A stretch of 64,000 bases of DNA from Piromyces finnis (taxonomy: Eukaryota > Neocallimastigomycota > Neocallimastigomycetes > Neocallimastigales > Neocallimastigaceae), in assembly GCA_002104945.1 (NCBI GenBank), contig MCFH01000069.1, forward strand, positions 182,454-246,453, given 5' to 3'. Below the pieces are notes generated by a model that saw only the letters and a list, made by a program, of their open reading frames with translations, ran no database searches and was not told the DNA's origin. Positions 48,001-57,482 of this stretch are shown here, piece after piece. How positions within the stretch are numbered: position 1 is the stretch's first letter; each line of letters starts with the position of its first letter. Made by a program: the position numbers and the translations under genes.

Positions 48001-48399
48001 ATAATTTGTAAACATTTCTAAAGACTGAAATTTTCCATATTTATTACATTCTTTGTATTCTATGTAATCTTCTTTATCTTTATAAATAAAACATGGCGTA
48101 CAAAATATTTCTTGTGATATAATAACCTTTTCAACACCGTCTACTATAAACACACCGTCAATAGGTGCTGGTATTTTTATTTCATAAGATCCTTGAATCA
48201 GTGATATATAATAATAATCTTTTGATACCATTAAATCATCGTAACTAACTTTTGGTATAGAAATAGTTAAATGATTTAATCCTGGAATATTTTTTTCTAT
48301 AAATTCTTTTATATCATAAATCTTCTTTACAAATAATTTATCAATATTTGCAAATACATTGTATTTATTAATAAATTTAGTTAAGTAATCAGTACTCAT
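45094..48399 (-). CDS. DNA-directed RNA polymerase second-largest subunit (RPB2-like)
   Basis: The intact 1,101-residue product has the RPB2 landmarks in order: [18 protein letters not shown] (422-439), [21 protein letters not shown] (573-593), [22 protein letters not shown] (741-762), [17 protein letters not shown] (868-884), [21 protein letters not shown] (901-921), and [18 protein letters not shown] (1019-1036). Lys and Arg residues of the DKxxxRxxQKG and GEMERD segments are retained, so it can pair with an RPB1 to form an active site. The C-terminal zinc ribbon is reduced to C-x2-C-x8-CC (1056-1069). A low-complexity acidic Asn-rich insert lies at about 657-735. Length and motif set fit nucleocytovirus RPB2 rather than a host copy, which would be more conserved. 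It is codirectional with the RPB1 N-terminal piece, 554 bp downstream of it. Confidence 0.95.
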   Translation of the reverse strand: [1101 protein letters not shown]

Positions 48400-48953
48400 T
48401 TTTATCTATCATTTATAATAGTTATAAATTAAAATTAATTATAATCATTTTATAAATTATCAAATATCATATATAAATAAAATTTTAAAATAATAAATTC
48501 AATTATAAACAATAAATTTATAATAAAAATAATAATAATAAAATTTTTTAGTTTTAAAATAATCTATTTTAATATCTTTTTTTTGAATTATTAAAAAAAC
48601 TTTATTAAAATTTTAATTAAATATAATAAGTATTTTAATAAAATATTTTTAATTATTAATGTTGATTATACTATTTATTATTACATTAAAAATTATATAT
48701 AATATTATAAATAAATGAAATATATATAAATAATATATATATATATATATATAAATAATATATAATATATTATTGAATATGTTTAAATAATTTCTTTTTA
48801 ATATTTTTAAATATATATAAAAGATTTGATTATAAATTCAATTTAATAAAATAAATAAATATTGATTTAAATACCAATAGATGTATAAATAATATATTAA
48901 CTATTATTTTAATATAGTTTTTATGGTTATAAATATTAATATTTTATCAATAT
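48400..48953. other. AT-rich spacer between the two RNA polymerase genes
   Basis: 554 bp of A/T with a (TA)n run at about 48735-48755. It contains the upstream region of the RPB2-like gene. No gene. Confidence 0.5.
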
Positions 48954-50304
48954 TTATTTATTAATGATTGACATCGAATAAGTGTATTCTAAGAATGAAT
49001 CATCTATATCAATAGTATTTGATGAAAATGGATAATAATAGATTTCATTATTATTATAATCACGAACAATAAAATCTTTATCGGTTACAATATCTTCCAT
49101 GCTTTTGACAAGCTCTCTTTGTAAATAACCTGTAGAAGAGGTATTAAGTGAAGTGGAAATAATACCTGCACGACCTGATTTAGAATGGATAAATAATTCT
49201 TTGGCTGTAAGTCCTTCGGAGTATCCTCTTTTAATAAAACATTCTTGTAATATAGCCTGAGTTCCTAACGATGCTAAAATTTGAATAAGATTATCACCTG
49301 ATCCTTTTGATCCACTATTGATAATATTAGTTAAATTATTATCAAGTGCTTCTGCTAATTTTACTAATACATAATGACTATTTAAACATAATTCTTTTAA
49401 TTTACCATCAACGTGCTTACCCGAAGTTAAAATAGATGAATCTACACTTGACAAGGTTATTGTCGATAAAGTATCGGGAATCTTTTCCAAAATGCAATTA
49501 AATTTGTTTTCAAGTTCAGTATCTGGTATACAATCTGAAATGGAAATACTTATGATATGAAATAAGTTATATTCATGAACCATACGTTGTACATCCCACA
49601 TAAACTTCAAGTAAAAATCGTTACCATAATGAGAAATGGAATTTAACAATTCCGTTTGATTAGCACCATTGATAGTATGAAGTAGAATGCCATGATCTAC
49701 TAAATATTCGTCACCCATTTTTAAAGTTAGTGATTTTGGAAACAACAATGAAATTAAGTGCTTATATGGTATTTTATCGGTATTCATTCGAGACTTGTAA
49801 TATTTACAAAATGAATTCCATTTTTTCTTTGATATTTTCAATTTTTTACATATATTTTCGAGAACATGAGGTTCAACAATATGTTCATCTCTTGTCATAT
49901 TGTATAAACCAGTTAAAGTATCTTGAATAAATTTAATCATAAGTGAACCATCCTTAAATGAACGAAAATTATTTTTAATATTTAATTTACTTGCTAACTC
50001 CTTTTTAGACTCTTCACCTGGAAGCCAAAAAATATTCATTTCATCGCCATCAAAATCAGCTTGGAAAACATTAGCTATTAGTGGATTGATTTGAATGGTT
50101 CGGCTACTACTAGGAAATGATCGAATGGAAAGTATAGAGGTAGTTTGGAGTGTAGGCTGTCTATTAATAATTACATAGTCATTAGGTTTATATCCATAAG
50201 GAATTAATTAATCTGTAAATTCTTTTGATATCAATACTTTATCCAAAGGTATATTTATATTTGGTACAATAACACTACGAAGACAAAAGTTTTGTCTTTT
50301 AGCA
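48954..50304 (-). pseudogene. N-terminal/central part of the RNA polymerase largest subunit (RPB1/A'-like), truncated by element 2
   Basis: The minus strand enters coding at the retroelement junction near 50304 with AKRQNFCLRSVIVPN (RPB1 'GKRVDFSARTVI' block), meets an in-frame TAA at 50208-50210, continues with VIINRQPTL, and reaches the catalytic loop ADFDGDEMN (50051-50025) with all three metal-binding Asp. Downstream are SGSKGS (funnel), and the bridge helix with GLTAKELFIHSKSGRAGI and TGYLQRELVKSMEDI (residues about 276-317 counted from the Met at 50039). It ends in a proper TAA at 48954, about 45 residues after the bridge helix, where archaeal A' also ends. The clamp and N-terminal zinc regions (roughly the first third) are missing. 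Damage: truncation and one stop. The partner piece is at 28566-36806, on the other strand. Confidence 0.9.
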
Positions 50305-53300
50305 GACGTCACAAGAGCGGACATAATCCTTAACATCCTGATACATTTTGGGCCACCAATAGTTACGAGAAATCAAGGATAAAGTTTTCGAAATACCAAA
50401 ATGGCCGGCAGCAGGGGAGTCATGACAAGAAGACAGAATTTCAACGCGACAATCCTTAGGGACATAGATTTTATCTTGGAAAAGGAGAATGTTGTTACTA
50501 AGTTTGTAGTCAGAAGAACAATTATCATTAAGATTTTGATTAGAAGTCTCAATGAAGAATTTGTCAAGTTTACAAGAGAGAATGATTTTTTCAAAAAGAG
50601 AAGAAGGGGTGGATGAAAAAAAGCATGAACTGAAATTTTCGGGGCGAAAGACGGAGTTATGAGAGTCAGAATTGCAAGAGTGATCAAGATAGTCAGGTCT
50701 TCTTGTCAAGGAATCGGTTTTTCCGTTATAGGAACCAGGGCGATATTAAATAACAAAATCGAATTCAGCAAGGAAAAGGAACCATCTAATTAACCTCTGA
50801 GTCATCTTCTCTTGCTTCTTCTGAAAAAGAAGGTTTCTGTGGTCTGATATAATTTTGAAAGTATGATTTGCACCTTTCAAAAAATGTCTCCACACTTCCA
50901 AAGACGCGACGATAGCCAAAAGTTCTTTGTTATATATGGGGTAATTCTTTTCCGGATTTGTAAGGGATCTAGAAAAGAACGCAACAGGGTGAAGAATACT
51001 GTCGGATTTATTAACTTGAGAAAATACAGCACCTATGGCAAAGTTGCTTGCATCGGTTTCAACAACAAAAGGTAAGTCGACATCAGGATACGCAAGGATA
51101 GGCTGACTAATAAAGTACTTAACCAAAGTATCAAAAGCATCTTGAGCGGTATCGTTCCAAACGAAGGCGGTGTTCTTCTTGCAAAGTTGGTGAAGTGGGT
51201 GAGCAATTTTAGCAAAGCCAGGAATAAATCTACGATAATAATTGGCTAAGCCTAGGAAAGATTGTAACTCATAGACCGATTTAGGAGTCGTCCATTCAGC
51301 AATGGCTTTCACCTTATTAGGATCCATTCCGATACAAGAGGCGGAGATTCTATGACTAAGGAAGTCAAGACAAGGAGAGTCAAATAGACATTTTTCTAAT
51401 TTAGCATACAATCCGACTTTCTCAAGTCTACAAAGAACTTCATTGACGTGTTCACGATGTTCAATTATATTATCAGAGAAAATGATGATATCGTCAATAT
51501 ACGAAAAGACAAATTTACCGATAATGCCTTCAAGAACGTAGTTAATAAAATGTTGGAAAACTGCAGGAGCGTTCTTGAGACCGAAAGGCATTACCTGTAA
51601 TGAATACTAGAAATAACTAAATTGTCTTAGTGGTTAGTAGCTAAGACTTTGAGTTTGAATGACACTAGTTCAAGACCTCATAGATACTATTTTAAAAATT
51701 ATGATTTTATTTTATTTTATTTTTAAATTTTATTTTATATAAAGATTATTGATTGGTTAAGAATTTTAAGTTGAAAAAATTTTATAAATTAATTTAAAAA
51801 ATTTTTAGTATAAATACGAGTGAATTTTCCCAAATATTTTAAAGAATCGAGATTTTATTAATAAATAATTATATTATTAAACACTAACTTATTAAGTTAA
51901 ATTCTATGTGTTTTTAATGATATTTTTATAAATTAATAATTTACAGAATATTTTAAAGTGTTAATATTACTAAGTTATTTAGTAAATATTATAATTTGTT
52001 TTATTGTTAAAGACACATTTTTTTACATTATCAGATATTCGAAATGGCCAAATTGACAGGTGAAGGCGGTCTTATATTCATCGCCTTCTTTGATTCTTAC
52101 CAAGTTGTAGGCGGATCGAAGTTCTAGCTTCGAAAACACCTTGGCTTTTCCTAGATGATCCAACATATCTTGGATCAATGGGAGAGGGTACGAGTTCCTA
52201 ATGGTGATTTCGTTCAAGCGGCGGTAGTCGATACACATACGAAGTTCTCCACTCTTCTTCGGGACAAACAGAACGGGAGCACCAGCGGGCGATTTGGATT
52301 TGCGGATAATCCCCTTTTTTAAATTTTCATTAATGGTTTCTTCTAATCCCTTTGATTCTTTCTCGGTAAGTCGGTAGATTAGACCATAAAACAAGTTGCT
52401 ATTTGGTCTCAGGTTGATTTCACAGTCGTACGGGCGATGAGGGGGAAGTTTATCAGCGAACTTTTCCTCGAACACTTTGGAGTGCTGAGAGTAGTGAATT
52501 GGAATCTGGGGTGACTCAACTTCAGGTTTTTCTAAGCAAGTTAATACATTAAAAGGGTACTCAGGTGCATTTTCGGTTGGCATTTCACCCTTCGATTGGT
52601 CTTCAGGTTCAGAAGAGGTAGTATTAACAGATTCTTTCTTTAAGCAATTTTCTTTACAGTATTCGGAATGATAGGAAACGTCCTTACTAGCAAAATTGAT
52701 AGTCGGATTGTGAATGACTAGCCAGTCAGAGCCAAGAATACAACAGTAAGAAGGCAAGTCTACGACGTAAAATTGTAACTGGCATGAGTGATTCATGTGT
52801 TCCACAGTTATAGGCCAAGTCTGACCGATAATCTTTTGGCGACCTCCGATACCTATAATTTGTGGGCATTTTACTTTGGTAATTATAGGGATCTCGTGGA
52901 CCTTAACAAAGGCGTGGTCGATCAAACAGAACTGTGAACCGCTATCTAAGAGAACTTTAGTTCCGACGGATTTATATGGAAGAACAACATAAACATCGAT
53001 AACTGTTTGAGGTAAAGAGGAGTTATCCGAAAGTCGAGTGGATTTTTCTTGTTCATTCAAAACATGGACCCCAGCATTATTAGTATGATTTTCCTTTTTG
53101 ATTCTAATAGGGCATTCAGATAATCGGTGACCAGGTTTACCACAATATAAGCAGAGATTCTCTTTCATTCGGCGGCTACGTTCTTCACTTGAAATGGGGC
53201 CAAAATTATTTTCCTTCTTGGGCTGAGTGGATTTACTTGTAGATCTTTCTGAGGAGCGGGATTGGAAGCTTTGTTTAGAACGGAAACTTCTATTGGATTT

Positions 53301-53828
53301 CTGTTTATTTCCTCTTGATGGCATGCCAATCTACTCCCTATACGACTGGCTATTGTTTGTAAATTTATCAAGGTAGAAGGACCAGGAAACATCTGAAGGA
53401 TATGGGTGGCGATTATATCGTCCAACCCATCAACAAAAGCATCTATCTTGGCTTGTTCATTCCAAGTGGATTCATCAGCATAGTAGTTGAATTCCTTGAT
53501 ATACTCTTGAGTGTTGGATAGGCCATGCTGTTTGATCTTCTTGAGCTTTTGGTTGGCAGTATAGACCATATCCTGAAAACCAAAAGTAGCCTTCAGCTTT
53601 CCAACAAAGGCGCTATAATCCTGTAAGCAAGGATCATGGTTGTTAATCAAGGTAGCAGCCCAATTCATAGCATCCCCGTAGAGGCGGCTAACGACGTAGA
53701 AGACCTTTTCTCCATCGTCCCTTCCTATTTCAGGATGGATCATAAAGATCATGTCCATTTTGGCTAAGAATCCTCAGGTAGCGATGGTTGCCATCAAAAC
53801 CGTTCTTCAAATCGGCAGAGTTATCCAT
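50305..53828 (-). pseudogene. Gag-Pol of element 2, with frameshifts, a solo LTR and 3' truncation
   Basis: ATG at 53826-53828 (MDNSADLKNGF). A frameshift near 53775 leads into the capsid frame (53758 onward), and a second shift near 53200-53325 into the zinc-knuckle/protease frame (CLYCGKPGHRLSEC; LLDSGSQF). RT motifs follow to FEYL (52033), then the solo LTR, then MPFGLKNAP and YIDD. RNase H (FVVETDAS, YPIYNKELLAI) and the integrase HHCC zinc finger remain, with another break near 50745. It stops at 50305. Not functional. Confidence 0.9.
51596..52027 (+). repeat. Solo LTR inside element 2
   Basis: 432 bp, TG...CA. The target duplication is TTACC (51591-51595) versus TTATC (52028-52032), one mismatch. 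It interrupts the RT core between the FEYL and MPFG motifs. It has a 7-bp hairpin GTCTTAG/CTAAGAC (51624-51647) with A-box-like loop, B-box-like AGTTCAAGACC (51667-51677), TATAAATA, and CGAGATTTTATTAAT 39 nt later. A copy of the same length lies at 61563-62494 (opposite strand, itself interrupted). Confidence 0.93.
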
Positions 53829-53886
53829 GAAAAAAATTAGAAGTAAGCAAATAAACGAGACACTAAGGTAGCGATCTTTTTCTTAG

Positions 53887-53897
53887 AGTGTTTTTAT
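53887..53897 (-). promoter_or_regulatory. Primer-binding site of element 2, self-priming type
   Basis: Element sense ATAAAAACACT directly inside the 5' LTR. It is an exact 11-nt complement of AGTGTTTTTAT in the same LTR (54064-54074), which begins about 35 nt after the TATA box at 54103-54109. No TGG start, so not a standard tRNA primer site. Confidence 0.8.
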
Positions 53898-54262
53898 TGT
53901 AACGAAATATTATAATAATAAACACACTAAATTATGTAACTAATATATTTTTTTAATAATTTTTTATTTATTAAATTTATTATTATAATACAACTAACTC
54001 GCTAAGTCAGTGTATTATCGAACTAAAGACAAAACAAAAAAAAAATAATTTTATTAATTGTTAATAAAAACACTAAAGAACTATCTTCTCTTTAGTATTC
54101 TCTTTTATACATGAAGAAATAATTTTTTAATACAATTTGATAAGTTAATTAATTACTTAATGATTGGTTAAAAAAAGAAATATAATAATAATAATTTCTT
54201 TCATTAATCTAACCTTAATGATTTTCTAATCTAACCCTTATCAATAGATATACTTCGTTACA
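53898..54262 (-). repeat. 5' LTR of element 2
   Basis: 365 bp with TGTAACGAA...TTCGTTACA terminal inverted repeats. TATA box TATAAAA at 54103-54109 (minus). Unlike other LTRs here it shows no B-box-like TTCGA segment near its 5' end. Flanking pentamers do not match, as expected after 3' truncation. Confidence 0.85.
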
Positions 54263-54263
54263 A

Positions 54264-54564
54264 TATGATAAAGAACTTTTAGCTATTATAGTTGCTCTTG
54301 AAGAATGGCGTCATTATTTAGAAGGTACACGCCATCCTTTCTTAATTTATACTGATCACAAGAACTTAATTTTTCCTAGAAAACCTGAGATGTTATCTCA
54401 GAGACAAATTAGATGAAATTTGTTCTTATCCAGATTTGATTTAAAACTCATTTATAGAGCAGAAAAGAAATCCAGTAAGCCTGATATCCTGTCTCGTAGA
54501 AGTGATCATTTGGTGAATGAGCTCAATTCTGATGTTTCTTGTCTTACTATTTCTACTAACTACT
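54264..54564 (+). pseudogene. RNase H fragment of a third Ty3/Gypsy lineage, plus strand
   Basis: The plus strand encodes [39 protein letters not shown], an in-frame TGA, then RFDLKLIYRAEK and DILSRRSDHL. This is the RT-linked RNase H domain and its connection region. It is bounded on the left by the element 2 LTR and on the right by a short LTR end fragment, so it is a small relic with no complete gene. Confidence 0.88.
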
Positions 54565-54597
54565 AAGACAGTTTAGTTATTTCAAGTATTCGTTACA
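54555..54597 (-). repeat. LTR terminal fragment
   Basis: About 43 bp ending CGTTACA (plus) that match the first ~45 bp of the 51596/61563 LTR family, including the CTTAGTAGTTAGTAG A-box-like segment. The rest of the LTR is missing. Confidence 0.6.
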
Positions 54598-57482
54598 ATA
54601 AGCCATAAATATTATTATTTAAGATAACACGAATTATATTAAAAAAAAATAAAATGTAACATAATTTATTTATTAATAATTAAAGTTTAAAATAGAATAA
54701 ATTATTAATTTATTTTTAATGTTTAACAAATAAATTAAATTTCTCAATTTAAATCCCTAGTTTTAGTATTGTTTTCCAATAGAAATTGTTAAGATAAATA
54801 TATATCTAGATAATTTAAAAATTAATAATAAAATAAATACTTAGAAAAATTATTTATAAAATTTATCAAATAAATTTTATGGAAGAATATATTAACAAAT
54901 TAATTTAGAAATAATTTAGTTAAAATTAAATCAAGATAAATATTTAAATTTATGGACCAAAAATATTTTGTTTAAATTTAAATATTTTTAATATTATAAT
55001 ACTTTTAATATTTAAAATGATTATAAATAAATTTTTTATTTAATTTCAGTGTAATTTAATAATTTTATATTATTTTATAAAATAGATTTAGTTTATATAT
55101 CAATAGGAAATATATTACGAATAGTATTGATAATATTAAATTAATTTATATATAATACATGGCTTTTATTCAATGTTGAGTCTTCTCAAAATGAATTAAA
55201 AGTGTATTTAATTTGTTTTAATTTAATTTATTATTTTATTATTTATTTAGATTATTTTTGTTTATTTTATATTGAATATATATTTTATTAAATAAAATTA
55301 TATTTTAGAATATAATCATTGAAAATTGTAAATACATTGTAAGTTTTCTAAAATATGATTGATGTAATTGATATTCTAATTTCTAATAATTAATGAAGTA
55401 ATCACTTTTAATAAAAAATATTTTTATGTTTAATTTGTTAATTGTTAAATATATAATCTAGTTTAAGATTAATATTTTAGAGAAATAAAATAGATAATAT
55501 ATAATTATTAAAGATTAATATATCAAAAATACATATTCAAATTGAATAGTACTTAATTTGAATTGCCAATTGTATTTTACCAAAAATAGTTATAGTTTAA
55601 ATATTTATTAATAATTAAGATTTTAATATAGGTTTTAATTAATAATATATAGTAAATAAATAGTTATAATATAAAATAAATATATTTAGGAAAAATATAA
55701 ACAAAAGATATTTTTCATCATTTTATCGATGTAATTGTTATTAATAAATTTCTATTATAATAAAAGATATTTTATAAAGCAATTTTTTATTTCTATTTTT
55801 ATTTTTTGTGTTATTGTAATATTCTAAAATATTCTTTCTATATCAACTTTACATTATTATTTAAAATTCCTAGTAATATTATTATCACAGGAAATTTCGA
55901 TAATATAAATTATTGTATACTTTATAAAGAGAAAGATTCACAACAATGAAATTACTAAAAGTTTCAAATAAACATAATTTAAATCAATTTCAATTCATAA
56001 TTTTACAAAATTCAAAGGATAGAAATTTCCTATGATTTATGTTTCACACAGTACTTGTAAAATTGCAATAGTTAAAGTACTTATTTATCGTAATCTTAAA
56101 GTAGATAAAGAAAAGTCTATTAAAACAAAGACATTAGTTTATATTACGAATAATTTTTCTTAATGAAATTTATAGTCGATTAGAAAAAGATAATTAAAAA
56201 TATCATAAAAATTATAATATAAGTAATTAAATTAATAAATATATATATATTTGGGAAGTAGTATTTATATCTTTAATTTTTTTTAACTTAATTTAAAATT
56301 TGTTTTTTTTAATATTTTCTCATTATAACAATATTTTGCACTATGCACTATATACGGAAATGTTATAATACAAAAACATTTAGATATTCAAATGAAAGAG
56401 CTATTACCAACATTGAATAATAATAATAAATCCTTTTTCTAAATTTTTCAGAGTTATATTATTTTAATGTATTTTTTGTTTCCTCTGTTAAAAAATATTA
56501 AGACCATGATATAAGTTATATTGGCCTTCAATCATATTTAGCTATAACTAATTTAGGAAATAAAAATTAATACTTCAAATTGAATAATAAACAATTCGAA
56601 TAATTTCTCATTTATATATTAAATTTACGCTGATAATACATAGCTATCCCAAGGTTAACATTTTTTATTATTAATTTAATTTGAAACAATGTTCTATTAT
56701 TCCAACATTAAAATTAAATTAATAATTTATTCTGTTTTGCGTTTTATTTTAATAAAATTAATAGTTTCTTTATTTCTATAAATGAGTTTATAAAATATAT
56801 CTATAATTAGTTGTGGCTTAAATTACATTTTAGTATATTGTGTGGCATCAATATCTTTATAATCTAGAAAAGATGCTCCTCTTTTTTGAGGCGTCGATTT
56901 TGACCCCTCTAAAATGGGGAATTTTCTATATCTTTTATAACTTAAAATTATTTAAATTTTTCAATTTTAAAATTTGCAAGTAGATTTTTTTCTACCAGCG
57001 TTATTACTATTAATGGCTCTGCATTTATATTTTCTATTTAAATTGTGTGGCTGATTTAAATAAATTATAGTTTATGGTGTGGCGCATATGTATTTAGTAC
57101 GATATTGTAAAATATTTTATTATACTTTTTTGGATTTTTATTAGATTTGCATATGTATAGAAATAGAAATTACTACCACAGCATTAAATTAAATAATTGG
57201 AAATTTATAGATAATTAATGGATGAAAACACTTTAGAATAGTAATCCTGAACTAAATTTTATCAAATATAATAAAAATACAAAAATAAAGAAAATTAAAG
57301 AATTAAAAAATTTTATTCAATCATTATTTTTTAAATTTTTAATTAGTATTTTAAAACCAATTAACTATTTTAATTATTATAATATATAAATATTCTACAT
57401 TATTTATATATTATATATATTAATCCTCAAATATATAAATATGCTAGTATTATTTAAAGTTCTTAATTCAGTTTTATTAAAT
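54598..57482. other. AT-rich gene-free region with a dispersed repeat copy
   Basis: No gene recognised. Contains one copy (about 55517-55830) of a dispersed repeat also present near 58030-58360 and, in pieces, near 61378-61560 and 62500-62589. A small GC-richer patch at 56871-56920 (GAGGCGTCGATTTTGACCCC) has no recognised identity. Confidence 0.45.
55517..55830 (+). repeat. Dispersed repeat R, copy 1
   Basis: Shares long near-identical stretches with 58030-58250, such as CATATTCAAATTGAATAGTA and GATATTTTTCATCATTTTAT, in the same order and strand. No TG...CA ends, coding frame or tail was found; class unknown. Confidence 0.7.

Larger units (their letters stand above)
50305..54262 (-). mobile_element. 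Ty3/Gypsy element 2, truncated and decayed
   Basis: The 5' LTR is at 53898-54262, the primer-binding site at 53887-53897 and gag starts near 53828. The pol gene ends abruptly at the integrase zinc finger (RSCDVC) near 50305, fused to RNA polymerase sequence. The integrase core, chromodomain and 3' LTR are absent. It is closely related to element 1 (same Gag, protease, RT layout). It carries a solo LTR at 51596-52027. Confidence 0.92.

Noticed and set aside
25783-50304. Cytoplasmic linear plasmid (yeast killer-plasmid type) rather than virus
   Set aside because: Such plasmids have a protein-primed polymerase and a fused compact RNA polymerase; here the polymerase is delta-like, RPB2 is full length and a D5-type helicase is present.
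51596-52027. An intron in the element 2 reverse transcriptase
   Set aside because: Ends are TG...CA with a 5-bp duplication, and the sequence matches another dispersed copy; it is an LTR.
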